Positions 15,583 to 24,001 of a DNA stretch of 32,767 bases are shown here, piece after piece. The position numbers were made by a program, and so were the translations under genes. The notes beneath the pieces were generated by a model. The model ran no database searches. It saw only the letters and a list, made by a program, of their open reading frames with translations, and was not told the origin of the DNA. Numbering within the stretch: position 1 is the first letter of the stretch; each line of letters opens with the position of its first letter. Source of the stretch: Nitrospiraceae bacterium (GTDB taxonomy: Bacteria; Nitrospirota; Thermodesulfovibrionia; Thermodesulfovibrionales; Dissulfurispiraceae); NCBI GenBank assembly GCA_021371915.1, contig JAJFVG010000031.1, forward strand, positions 1 through 32,767, in the 5' to 3' direction.

Positions 15583-16638
15583 CTATACCGAGTTAACTAT
15601 CTCACCTGCAATATCTTCCAATGCAAGTATCTTGTCCGCAGTGCCGGCATCCACAACAGCCTTGGGCATGCCGTACACCACGCATGTCTCTTCATTCTGC
15701 GCAAAAACCCTTGAACCGGTACTCTTCATCGCAGCAAGTCCCTTTGCTCCGTCAGCGCCCATGCCGGTCAGGATAACGCCTAATGCCCTGCCAGGGAAAA
15801 ATTCCGCTACAGAAAGCATGAGCGCATCAACAGACGGCCTGTATATATACTCCTCCTTGCTGCCCGGGGTTATATGCACTGTTGTCTCAATGCCGCGCAC
15901 GCGCTGCACCCTCATATGCCCCCAGCCGGGTGCGATCAGTGCAACTCCTGGCTTAAGGGACTCTCCGTCCTCTGCTTCCTTAACCGTAATGTTGCTGAGC
16001 TGATTCAGGCGCTCAGCAAACGGTCCGGTAAAGTTTGCAGGCATATGCTGCGCTATAACAATAGGAATCGGGAAATCCTTTGGAAGATGCGGAATTATCT
16101 CCTGAAGCGCCTTGGGCCCTCCTGTGGATGTGCCTATGGATACAAGCGTCACCTTGCGTTCGCCGGTTGATCTGACTTTTAGTTCCGGTTTTGGTGCAGA
16201 CTCAACGCCAGCTGACACAGGACGCGGCTTGCGCCGTACTACCCCGCGTTTTGCAAGATGCTTTACCTTCTCAATGAGAGACTCCTTGATCTTGACTATA
16301 TTGACCGAAAGATCAGAGAGGTTCTTTGGAATAAAGTCCACTGCTCCAAGATCAAATGCATCGAGTGTCTCTTTTGCGCCTTCAACCGTAAGAGAACTCA
16401 GCATGATTACAGGTACAGGAGTCTTCTCCATAATATGCTTCAGCGCAGTCAGTCCATCCATCCTCGGCATCTCTATATCAAGAGTAACCAGGTCCGGCTT
16501 CAGGAGCGCGACTTTCTCTATCGCCTCAAGCCCATCCTTGGCAGTGCCTACTATATTGATTTCGTGATCAGACGACAGCATCGATGAGATGGCATTTCTC
16601 ATGAATGCTGAGTCATCTACAATAAGAACCTTTACCAT
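15583..16638 (-). CDS. cheB: Protein-glutamate methylesterase/glutaminase CheB
   Basis: The 351-residue CheB has an N-terminal receiver with D8-D9 and phosphoacceptor D54 (TLDIEMPRMDG), a basic linker at about 127-162, and the C-terminal esterase. The catalytic triad is visible as S171 (SIGTSTGG), H198 (AQHMP) and D296 (GMGADG). It removes methyl groups from receptors, opposing CheR, and is activated by phosphate from CheA. The ATG at 16638 lies 4 bases after the CheW-CheZ gene. Confidence 0.96.
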   Translation of the reverse strand: MVKVLIVDDSAFMRNAISSMLSSDHEINIVGTAKDGLEAIEKVALLKPDLVTLDIEMPRMDGLTALKHIMEKTPVPVIMLSSLTVEGAKETLDAFDLGAVDFIPKNLSDLSVNIVKIKESLIEKVKHLAKRGVVRRKPRPVSAGVESAPKPELKVRSTGERKVTLVSIGTSTGGPKALQEIIPHLPKDFPIPIVIAQHMPANFTGPFAERLNQLSNITVKEAEDGESLKPGVALIAPGWGHMRVQRVRGIETTVHITPGSKEEYIYRPSVDALMLSVAEFFPGRALGVILTGMGADGAKGLAAMKSTGSRVFAQNEETCVVYGMPKAVVDAGTADKILALEDIAGEIVNSV

Positions 16639-16642
16639 TCGT

Positions 16643-17833
16643 TCAGAACCCCAGTTCCTTCAACAGGTCGTCAACATCTTCCTGTGACACTTTTTCTGCC
16701 TCTCCTGCAACAGCGCCTTTTACTGCGCTGTCCATCTTGAAGCCGAATGTGGTTATCATTTTTACAAGCTCTTCTTCTATGTCTCCAACCAGCTTTATCA
16801 CCTTCTTTATCGTCTGGCCAGTTATATCCTGAAATGATTGCGTAGTAAGAATCTCCGTAAGATTGTCCTCAAACTTGTTCTTGAAGTCCTTCAGATATGC
16901 AACTGACTCATCAGGCCCCTGAAGGTTTCTGATATGACCGGCCAGTTCGTCCATGGAAAGAATATGTGTCTCGACAATCTCCATGGTCTTGTTTGCAGCC
17001 TCTTCTGTCTTTGTTATGACGAACTGGAGCTTGTCCACTGCATTAGGCATTTCAGTTACAGCCATGTCCTTGAGTTTTGGATCAAGGGCCTCCTTGAAGC
17101 TCCTTATGGAATCATGCAGTTTTCTTGTTATCCTGCCCACCTCTTTAAACAGGTCGGACTGACCTGATTTGAGTATGTCCTGTATCATGATGTCAGCTTT
17201 CTCATAATCATTTCCGTTTACAGCATCCATAAACGAGACAAGCTTTTCTACGATCTGATACTTCGGGTCATCAGCAGACATGCCCTGCTTCTGGAAAAAT
17301 GCCTTTGCATCTACAACTTCTTTGACCAGCACCTCACCGCCAACCCCCTCGATCTTCTTGACTACTTCCAGCTTGTCGCTGCCCTCAATCTCCTTGTAGT
17401 CAAAAACCTGATCTTCGAACATGCTAAGATCTTCCACAGGTATGAGTTTTTTTGTATCGAGCAGCACAACGAGCTTGTCATCAACCCGCGCCACTCCTTC
17501 GATCTGTTCAAGGTTGGACTGCATGAAGTTCTCAGCAGGCTCGATCAAAGACTGTTCAATAGCCACCACGCCTGTGATGCTGTCCACCAGAATGCCGAAC
17601 ACGATCTTTCCGCTGGATATGACTATAACCTTGTCGCCGCCCTCGCCAGGCAGTCCGACAAGCTTCTTGAGGTTGACCACAGGAATGATCTTGCCCCTGA
17701 GATTGGTTATACCCTCTATATAATCCGGCGCCTGGGGCAGCTTGGTAACTGAAGGCACATTTACTATCTCCTGCACCTTCAGAATAGGAATTGAGTATTC
17801 GTTCGAATTCATCATGAAGCCTATATATTGCAT
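16643..17833 (-). CDS. CheW-CheZ fusion: coupling protein joined to CheY-P phosphatase
   Basis: Residues 1-135 form a CheW domain (SIPILKVQEIVNVPSVTKLP, then GITNLRGKIIPVVNLKKLVG), which links receptors to CheA. From about 180 the protein is a CheZ: NAVDKLQFVITKTEEAANKTMEIVE is the long hairpin helix. FQDITGQTIKKV holds D336 and Q340, equivalent to catalytic D143 and Q147 of the Escherichia coli enzyme. The last ten residues VDDLLKELGF closely match the E. coli CheZ tail that captures CheY-P. Residues 136-180 form an acidic linker. It is the only CheW-like gene besides cheA here and lies between cheA and cheB. GAGGAGA precedes the ATG at 17833. One continuous frame, with no stop or strong internal ribosome site seen. 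Confidence 0.95.
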   Translation of the reverse strand: MQYIGFMMNSNEYSIPILKVQEIVNVPSVTKLPQAPDYIEGITNLRGKIIPVVNLKKLVGLPGEGGDKVIVISSGKIVFGILVDSITGVVAIEQSLIEPAENFMQSNLEQIEGVARVDDKLVVLLDTKKLIPVEDLSMFEDQVFDYKEIEGSDKLEVVKKIEGVGGEVLVKEVVDAKAFFQKQGMSADDPKYQIVEKLVSFMDAVNGNDYEKADIMIQDILKSGQSDLFKEVGRITRKLHDSIRSFKEALDPKLKDMAVTEMPNAVDKLQFVITKTEEAANKTMEIVETHILSMDELAGHIRNLQGPDESVAYLKDFKNKFEDNLTEILTTQSFQDITGQTIKKVIKLVGDIEEELVKMITTFGFKMDSAVKGAVAGEAEKVSQEDVDDLLKELGF

Positions 17834-17845
17834 GCTGTCTCCTCT

Positions 17846-19687
17846 TTATTTGGATGATGCGGCAAACAGTCCGCGCGCCATTACAGCAAGGTCGATTATC
17901 AGCACCACTGTGCCATCGCCTGTTATTGTGGCTCCGAGTATGCCGCATTCATCAGAATCAATACCGTTTATCGTCTTGATCACAACCTCTTCCTGCCCGA
18001 GCAGTTCGTCAACAGATATGCAGAATCGTCTGTCTCCGACAACCATCACAAGTATGTATGTGTGGTCTTTGTCTTCTACAACACCTTTTCTGACATTGAG
18101 CACTGCTGCCATGTCGTACATGGGCAGCACGCGTTCGCGTATTGTGAGCACCTTCTGCCCTGCTATGTCTTTTATGTCCTGTTTCTTTATTCTTATGGTC
18201 TCTTCAACCATGGACTGCGGCACAGCGTACACCTCGTTGCCCACCTTTATCATCATTGCCTGCAGAATTGCGAGGGTCAGAGGCAGGCTTATTCTGAAGG
18301 TGCTGCCCACATCCTTTTTGGTTATAACCTCAACATATCCGTTTAGCTTGGCAACATTGGTCTTGACCACATCCATGCCAACGCCCCTGCCGCTGAGTTC
18401 AGTGGATACCTCTTTGGTCGAAAAGCCTGGAAGGAATATCAGATTGATGATCGCATCCTCAGACATCTTCAAGGCTTCTTCCTCTGTGATAAGCCCTTTG
18501 CTTATGGCCTTTTTCTTTACGACCTCAAGATCAATTCCCTTGCCGTCATCAATAACCTCGATGACAATAAGAGTTCCCTTCTGGAATGCGCTTATTATTA
18601 TCCTGCCCTTTGGAGGTTTGCCTTTGGCAACCCTGTCATCAGAAAACTCTAGTCCATGGTCAATTGAATTTCTGATTATATGAACAAGCGGATCACCGAT
18701 ATTCTCGATAACGCTCTTGTCCACTTCTGTATCTTCGCCGAATATCTCCAGGTCTATGTCCTTGCCAAGGTTGCGGGACATATCCCTGACCATTCTGGGG
18801 AACTTGCCGAACACCTTGGATATGGGCTGCATCCTCATCTTCATGACCGCGAGCTGAAGGTCAGAGGTTACTCTGTCGAGAAATGCCGTTGTCTCGCTCA
18901 GATTTTCAACAAGCGGATCACCTGCATGGGTGGTATCGAGTCTGGCAGCTATATTAAGCAGCCTGTTTCTTGCGAGCACTATTTCGCCTGCAAGGTCCAT
19001 AACCTTGTCTATTCTGGCTACATCAACTCTGAGGTTTGCTACAACATCTTTATCTTTGTCTTTGGCTGTTTGCTGAGCTGCTGCTTCATCAGCAGCCGGA
19101 GCTGTAATGGTCTGGACATGCGGCTTTTGCTGCGGATGCGCTGCTGCATGTTCAGGCTCGTGATGAGGCTGGACAACAGAAGGTTCCGGCTTGTGAGGCT
19201 CTGGAGCTGGTTTTTCAACAACAGGTTCTTTCGGCTGTTCAGCAGCAGCTGCCGGTGGTGCTTCAGCAGGTTTTTCAGCGACCGCTGCCTCACCGCTTGT
19301 TGCTGCTTCAAGGGCAGAATCCTGCTCTTGAAGCAGTGCTGATACGTCTTCATCAACGCCGTCTTTCAGCTTTATGTGAGAGATCAACAACCTGAGGGCG
19401 TCAACACTCTTGAGGATAACATCCATCAATGGCGTTGTCATCGAAATCTCGCCATCGCGCACCTTCTTCATTATGCTTTCAGAACGGTGAGCAACATCAA
19501 CTATCGACTGAAAACCTAGAAAGCCTGCAGCGCCTTTAAGGGTGTGCATGCCGCGGAATATTTCATTCAGCAGATCCTTGTTGTAGCCCTTTGTCTCAAG
19601 CTCAATAAATAACGGGTCAATCCGCTCGAGAGTCTCTTCAGCCTCTGTAACGAATTCGTTTATTATTTCATCCATCTCATCAGCCAT
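17846..19687 (-). CDS. cheA: Chemotaxis histidine kinase CheA
   Basis: The 613-residue kinase has a P1 domain with phosphorylated H48 (MHTLKGAAGFLG). Residues 125-215 are a low-complexity linker of Pro, Ala, Glu and His with no recognisable P2 domain. P3 (about 216-280) is followed by the P4 ATPase with N box (HIIRNSIDHGLE, 336-347), G1 (DDGKGID, 380-386), GFST (421-424) and G2 (GRGVGMD, 433-439). P5, the CheW-like regulatory domain, occupies about 470-613. It passes phosphate to CheY and CheB. The loss of P2, which docks CheY and CheB, is known in some CheA proteins and may slow transfer. GGGGGAT lies upstream of the ATG at 19687. Confidence 0.96.
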   Translation of the reverse strand: MADEMDEIINEFVTEAEETLERIDPLFIELETKGYNKDLLNEIFRGMHTLKGAAGFLGFQSIVDVAHRSESIMKKVRDGEISMTTPLMDVILKSVDALRLLISHIKLKDGVDEDVSALLQEQDSALEAATSGEAAVAEKPAEAPPAAAAEQPKEPVVEKPAPEPHKPEPSVVQPHHEPEHAAAHPQQKPHVQTITAPAADEAAAQQTAKDKDKDVVANLRVDVARIDKVMDLAGEIVLARNRLLNIAARLDTTHAGDPLVENLSETTAFLDRVTSDLQLAVMKMRMQPISKVFGKFPRMVRDMSRNLGKDIDLEIFGEDTEVDKSVIENIGDPLVHIIRNSIDHGLEFSDDRVAKGKPPKGRIIISAFQKGTLIVIEVIDDGKGIDLEVVKKKAISKGLITEEEALKMSEDAIINLIFLPGFSTKEVSTELSGRGVGMDVVKTNVAKLNGYVEVITKKDVGSTFRISLPLTLAILQAMMIKVGNEVYAVPQSMVEETIRIKKQDIKDIAGQKVLTIRERVLPMYDMAAVLNVRKGVVEDKDHTYILVMVVGDRRFCISVDELLGQEEVVIKTINGIDSDECGILGATITGDGTVVLIIDLAVMARGLFAASSK

Positions 19688-19688
19688 G

Positions 19689-20102
19689 CTATCCCCCGGC
19701 TTTCAGTGAAGTTCTCTTATCAGCGATCTTCTCGAGCTTCTCTTTGAGTATCTCAGCGGTAAACGGTTTGACTATATAGTTGTCCACGCCCGCTTTAATA
19801 GCCTCAATAACCTTCTCCTTCTCTGCCTCGGCAGTGACCATAAGAAACGGAGTATCCTTGAGCGCAGCGTCAGCCCGCACATTCCTCAGGAGCTCGATGC
19901 CCTCCATGTTGGGCATGTTCCAGTCTGAGACCACGAGTCCGTAAGTAGTGCTTCTCATCTTGTTGAGAGCCATATTGCCGTCTTCAGCTTCATCTATGTT
20001 CTCAAACCCCAACTGTTTAAGCAGGTTTTTGACTATGCGCCTCATTGTTGGAAAGTCGTCCACAACAAGAACTTTTATCTTGAAATCAAACACCAGCTCC
20101 AC
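19689..20102 (-). CDS. cheY: Motor-binding response regulator CheY
   Basis: This receiver (up to 137 residues) closely follows enterobacterial Che[19 protein letters not shown], then [15 protein letters not shown] with phosphoacceptor D60, T90 in MVTAEA and K112 in VKPFTA. CheY-P binds the FliM N-terminus and changes rotation. Two GTG codons compete as starts, at 20102 and 20093. The purine-rich run GGGGGTGGAG lies better for the later one, which would give 134 residues. The gene overlaps the preceding receiver gene by 17 bases. Confidence 0.93.
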   Translation of the reverse strand: MELVFDFKIKVLVVDDFPTMRRIVKNLLKQLGFENIDEAEDGNMALNKMRSTTYGLVVSDWNMPNMEGIELLRNVRADAALKDTPFLMVTAEAEKEKVIEAIKAGVDNYIVKPFTAEILKEKLEKIADKRTSLKAGG

Positions 20103-20478
20103 CCCCTTTGCTGAAAATCTGTTTTATTATCCGTTTTATGCTGTCAGTTATCTGTTCTGCGTTGGAAGGCTTGACAAGATAGTCGTTGACCCCGGCTTCA
20201 AATGCCCTCTTTTTCTCTTCTTCATCAGCTTCAGTGGTCAGCATTATTACCGGCATTTCCGCCAGTACCGCATCATTGCGCATATTCTTCACAAGCTCAA
20301 TGCCGTCCATAAAAGGCATGTTCATGTCACTGACCACAAGATTCACATTCTCCGTGCCAAGCTTTTCCATTGCTTCAAGGCCGTTTTCAGCGGCAACAAC
20401 CTCATATCCCTTTGCCTTGAGATACAGGGTCAGCAGCTTTCTGGTGGTCTTGTCGTCATCAACTATCAGAATCTTCAT
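20086..20478 (-). CDS. Second CheY-like receiver
   Basis: The 130-residue single receiver has acidic residues D7-D9, phosphoacceptor D51 ([12 protein letters not shown]), a threonine pair in MLTTEA and K104 in LVKP. It is more like the generic PilG/PilH or environmental CheY type than the motor CheY next door: it lacks the DFPTMRRIV stretch and ends in a Gly-rich tail. It could be a phosphate sink, as in two-CheY systems, or a separate output. GAGGGGATG precedes its ATG at 20478. Confidence 0.9.
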   Translation of the reverse strand: MKILIVDDDKTTRKLLTLYLKAKGYEVVAAENGLEAMEKLGTENVNLVVSDMNMPFMDGIELVKNMRNDAVLAEMPVIMLTTEADEEEKKRAFEAGVNDYLVKPSNAEQITDSIKRIIKQIFSKGGGAGV

Positions 20479-20493
20479 ATCATCCCCTCGTAA

Positions 20494-21324
20494 CTACACT
20501 TTCTGATATATAATCACTTTATTAATAACCACAGGTCTGAATGCTCTTGTCACGCTGTGCAGGCTCTCTGATGTGCCTATTATAAGATAACCTCCGGGCC
20601 TTAGAGCATCGTAAAGGTGAGAGACCACCTTCTGCTTTGCCTTGTCATCAAAATAAATGAGTACATTCCTGCAGAAAACCACATCCATGCCGCGCAGCGC
20701 TTTCACATCCTTTTCTTCAAAGAGATTGACCTTGGAAAACTTGACCATCTTTTTGATGGCAGGCGAAAGCTGATACTGCTGGTTATTGTCCGTAAAGTAT
20801 TTCTTCAGATACTGTTCAGGGACGTTTCTTATGGAGTATGATCCGTAAAGAGCATTTTTTGCCGAGGCCAGTACAGAGTCACTTATATCCGAGGCGTATA
20901 TGTCTGCTGTAAACGGTTTGATATCCATTGACTCGTTCAATAAAATTGCCACTGTGTAGGCCTCTTCACCGGTTGAGCTGGCAGCAGACCATATTTTGAT
21001 GTCCTTTCTGCCTGATTTTGTATTCTCAGCCTTTAGCCGCGTAAGCAGTTCGCCTGTGAGCAGTTCAAACTGAAGAGGCTCTCTGAAAAAAAAGGTCTCG
21101 TTGGTGGTGACCATATCAAAGAGCTTGTTGTATTCAGGCTTATCATTTCCGTACTTGAGTATGTAGAGATAGTCGTCATATGACTTGAGGTTCTTCTCCT
21201 GAATTCTTCTGCCGAGCCTGTTCTCAAGAAAATATTTTTTGTTGTCAGGTATGAATATACCGCTCTTTTCATATATGAAATCTCTGAGTTGTCTGAAGAC
21301 TTCTTCAGTTAGCGCTGGAGTCAT
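20494..21324 (-). CDS. cheR: Chemoreceptor glutamate methyltransferase CheR
   Basis: The 276-residue CheR has an N-terminal helical domain (FRQLRDFIYEKSGIFIP to RLGRRI) and a SAM-binding methyltransferase domain: TTNETFFFRE, IWSAASSTGEEAYTVAI (the SAM loop), FCRNVLIYFD and GGYLIIGTSESL. It methylates receptor glutamates to raise CheA activity, opposing CheB. The ATG overlaps the stop of the HEAT-repeat gene as ATGA, so translation is coupled to that gene. Confidence 0.96.
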   Translation of the reverse strand: MTPALTEEVFRQLRDFIYEKSGIFIPDNKKYFLENRLGRRIQEKNLKSYDDYLYILKYGNDKPEYNKLFDMVTTNETFFFREPLQFELLTGELLTRLKAENTKSGRKDIKIWSAASSTGEEAYTVAILLNESMDIKPFTADIYASDISDSVLASAKNALYGSYSIRNVPEQYLKKYFTDNNQQYQLSPAIKKMVKFSKVNLFEEKDVKALRGMDVVFCRNVLIYFDDKAKQKVVSHLYDALRPGGYLIIGTSESLHSVTRAFRPVVINKVIIYQKV

Positions 21325-23174
21325 ATCGTATCCAATGCCTCTCTTATCTTTTCTTTGATATCGTCGTTCGGATGTTCCGCAAGCGGACTCAGCGCTTCAT
21401 ATGCCTCTGCTCCACCTATCTCTTTTATTGCATCTATGGCTGACATAACAACGGGTATGAACTCGTCATTAAGCATTTTTGACATCAGATGCACAAGCTG
21501 TTCCCTGTCATCACATGTCTGCGCGACTGATTTGACAGCATAGAACCTGACCCACTGGTCCTTGTCATCAAGGGCTGAAATCAGCTCCTGCGAGCATATT
21601 CCAGCATTGCCGAGACCTGCAACAGCAGCCTTGCGTATCTCAGGATTCGTATCAGACAGGAAGGCTACCAGCCTGTTTGCCGCCTGTTGTCCGGTCACAA
21701 AACCGAGTCCCTTGACAGCAGCAATCTTTACGCGCTCATCAGGATCATTGGCGAGCTGTATAAGCAGATCAGCATCCCTGACTATGCCGGCTGTTATCTC
21801 TTTTACGGAATTATTGTAAACACCGAAGCCGTCAATGAACGCCTTCTGGTCTATCATCATCAGGGCTTTTACTATCTCTTCTTTCACATCAAAGTATTTC
21901 TCCACCTCAAGCAGACTCATAAGAGGAGCAAACGCCTCGCGTGTGCCTATATTGCCGAGCGCCTGGATTGCAGCCTTTCGCACATGAGCGTCAGCATCAG
22001 TCTGCGAAGCATCAAGCAGGCTGCCTACACTCTCGTGCGAGCCAATGTCACCAAGCGCCTTTGCAGATGCCCTTCTCATATCCCTGCTGGTGTCTTTCAG
22101 ATTCCTAAGTATCGCAGGAACCGCTTTTACGCTCTTCATCTCGCCAAGAAGCCCTATCGTAAGAGATCTGCCGCGATACCGGGTCTGATCATCCTCGAGT
22201 ATTTTAAGGAGTTCATCTTCCGAATCTATGTTTTTTATCGCATTGCGTATCTGCTCGACCTTTTCTTCATTGCCGAGTATCGATATATCAAGAGAACCGG
22301 CCAGGTTGATAAGATCACGCACAGCAGCTTTGCAGTTGAGGTCAATAATACCCCTGAGCGTAATCTCCAGATCTTCATCATCGCTCTTTTGGAGCATCAC
22401 CAGCAGGTGATCCGTAAGATCAGCCATATCAGGAGTAATGCCTATCTGTATCATGCTTTTTATAATTGCGTTTGTCTCGTCGCTGTCAGCATCCGAAAGA
22501 TAGCCCATCAGGTATGGGATGGCCTTGCCTGAACCAATATTGCCGAGCACCTCTATAGCCGCAAACCGCACGGCAGGACTTGTATTATCATTGAGCAGCG
22601 CACCGATTGCCGGAACCGAATCCTCTGCCCTCATCTCACCAAGCGATTCAAGGACTGAGAAGCAGACCCACTCCTCATCATTGATAGCCTGGATCAACTG
22701 AGGCACAGCATCCGCGTAGTTGAGCAGGCCTATGGTCTTGGCAGCAGCTGCCCTTACATTGGGGTTTGAGTCCTTGAGCATAGGGACAACCAGCTTCACA
22801 TCAACGCCGGTCTTTATCTCTCCCATAAGATCAAGCCCGAACTTTCTTACATCATCATCCTTGTCATTCAAAAGATTGTAAAGAAGCGGCACGCTGTGTT
22901 CACCGATTGAGGTGAGTATTATTAAAGCAGTATTTCGTATGAAAGTGCCTTCCCTCAGAAGCGGGATCACCATGTAAGCGGTAGTTTCTCCGCCTATAGC
23001 CATAAGCGACCGCATGGCAGCATCCTGAACGCCAGCATTTGTATCACTCAATGCCTTGATCAGCGGATAAACAGCCCTTTCATCTCCATTTGAAAGTTCC
23101 TCAGCTGCGCTTCTTCTTACAGCCGGATCTTTGTGCGAAAGTTTTTTAAGGAGATTCTTCAATTGCCTGGCCAT
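21321..23174 (-). CDS. HEAT-repeat protein (all-helical scaffold), first gene of the chemotaxis operon
   Basis: The 617-residue protein consists almost entirely of HEAT/PBS-lyase-like repeats of about 30 residues. Units such as DPAVRRSAAEELSNGD, NPNVRAAAAKTIGLLN, SPAVRFAAIEVLGNIG and NPEIRKAAVAGLGNAG share the D/N-P-x-V-R-x-A-A-x-x-L-G pattern. No signal peptide, membrane segment or catalytic motif is seen, so it is probably a cytoplasmic binding scaffold. AAGGAG precedes the ATG at 23174. The stop overlaps cheR, and the gene follows a predicted sigma-28 promoter. Its role in chemosensing is inferred from context only; partner candidates are CheR, CheA and the receptor. Confidence 0.9.
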   Translation of the reverse strand: MARQLKNLLKKLSHKDPAVRRSAAEELSNGDERAVYPLIKALSDTNAGVQDAAMRSLMAIGGETTAYMVIPLLREGTFIRNTALIILTSIGEHSVPLLYNLLNDKDDDVRKFGLDLMGEIKTGVDVKLVVPMLKDSNPNVRAAAAKTIGLLNYADAVPQLIQAINDEEWVCFSVLESLGEMRAEDSVPAIGALLNDNTSPAVRFAAIEVLGNIGSGKAIPYLMGYLSDADSDETNAIIKSMIQIGITPDMADLTDHLLVMLQKSDDEDLEITLRGIIDLNCKAAVRDLINLAGSLDISILGNEEKVEQIRNAIKNIDSEDELLKILEDDQTRYRGRSLTIGLLGEMKSVKAVPAILRNLKDTSRDMRRASAKALGDIGSHESVGSLLDASQTDADAHVRKAAIQALGNIGTREAFAPLMSLLEVEKYFDVKEEIVKALMMIDQKAFIDGFGVYNNSVKEITAGIVRDADLLIQLANDPDERVKIAAVKGLGFVTGQQAANRLVAFLSDTNPEIRKAAVAGLGNAGICSQELISALDDKDQWVRFYAVKSVAQTCDDREQLVHLMSKMLNDEFIPVVMSAIDAIKEIGGAEAYEALSPLAEHPNDDIKEKIREALDTI

Positions 23175-23214
23175 AAATTCTCCTTCGGATCAACCTAAAT
23201 TAATTGTTATATAT

Positions 23215-23241
23215 ATATCGGACGGTACTTATCAATCTTTA
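23215..23241 (-). promoter_or_regulatory. Predicted sigma-28 (FliA) promoter for the HEAT-cheR-cheA operon
   Basis: TAAAGATT (23241-23234, 7 of 8 to the FliA -35 box) and TCCGATAT (23222-23215, 6 of 8) are separated by exactly 11 bases. The -35 box overlaps the final codons and stop of fliA itself. Transcription would start near 23208, about 33 bases before the HEAT gene. This makes chemotaxis genes late, FliA-dependent genes. Confidence 0.68.
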
Positions 23242-23960
23242 CAAACAAACTCTTTTAGTGTGCTCTTTAATTTTATGAGGGCCTTGCCATGCAGCTGGCA
23301 TACCCTCGACTCGCTTATATCAAGGACTTTTCCGATCTCCTTCATGGTCAGTTCGTCATAATAGTATAACGATATTATAAGCCTCTCCTTCTCTGCAAGC
23401 TCATCTATTGCTGCACCCAGGGTGTCTCTCATCTCCTTCAGGTCCAGCTCTTCAAGGATATCCCTTTCTCCCTCTTTTGATATGCATTCGAGTATATCCA
23501 GGGCTTCTCCTTCCTTGTTGAATCCAAGGTCTTCGATACTGACCATATTGATGGTGCCTGCAATGGAAAGGGTCTTGTGTAGGTTTTCAAGAGGCATATT
23601 CAGCTTCTCAGCCACCTCTTCATCAGTAACGCTCCTGTTAAGGGTCTTTTCCATTTCAGAGTAGGCGTTGCGTACCTCTTCGAGCTTTTTTCTGGCATCC
23701 TTGGATGCCCACTGCATTGATCTGACTTCATCTATCATCGCGCCCCTTATCCTGAAGTCAGCAAACGTGCTAAGGGTTGTATTCATTGCAGGATCATAAC
23801 GCTCAATCGCCTCAAGCAGACCTACTATGCCGGCTGAAACCAGGTCTTCGGAACTCAGCTCCGCTGGCAGACAAAACGCGTATTTGTTGGCGTAATACTT
23901 TACGCGCGGCAGAAACTGTTCAACAGCCTGTTCTTTTTGTTTTTTTGTCATTTTTGCCAT
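23232..23960 (-). CDS. fliA: RNA polymerase sigma-28 factor FliA
   Basis: The 242-residue sigma factor has region 2 (AGIVGLLEAIERYDP, then STFADFRIRGAMIDEVRSMQW), region 3 (KTLNRSVTDEEVAEKLNM) and region 4 with the helix-turn-helix LTMKEIGKVLDISESRVCQLHGKALIKLK. This is the FliA/WhiG group that drives late flagellar genes and is held by FlgM. The ATG at 23960 has only AGGG about 11 bases upstream. A second ATG at codon 4 (23951) is possible. It follows flhG by 41 bases. Confidence 0.95.
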   Translation of the reverse strand: MAKMTKKQKEQAVEQFLPRVKYYANKYAFCLPAELSSEDLVSAGIVGLLEAIERYDPAMNTTLSTFADFRIRGAMIDEVRSMQWASKDARKKLEEVRNAYSEMEKTLNRSVTDEEVAEKLNMPLENLHKTLSIAGTINMVSIEDLGFNKEGEALDILECISKEGERDILEELDLKEMRDTLGAAIDELAEKERLIISLYYYDELTMKEIGKVLDISESRVCQLHGKALIKLKSTLKEFVCKD

Positions 23961-23963
23961 GTT

Positions 23964-23991
23964 TTATCCGACCCTGTCCAATTAAATTTTA
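23964..23991 (-). promoter_or_regulatory. Possible sigma-28-like element directly upstream of fliA
   Basis: TAAAATTT (23991-23984, 7 of 8) precedes TCGGATAA (23971-23964, 6 of 8) by 12 bases, one more than ideal, and the core reads CGGATAA rather than CGATAA. The -10 box ends 4 bases before the fliA ATG, so a transcript from it would be nearly leaderless. It could be an autoregulatory promoter or a chance match in an AT-rich gap. Confidence 0.28.
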
Positions 23992-24001
23992 GTCCGCTGC
24001 A

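Noticed and set aside
19039-19356. Minus-strand frame of 105 codons inside cheA
   Set aside because: It is a low-complexity Leu/Gln/Arg-rich translation of the cheA linker in another frame, caused by the repetitive base composition there.
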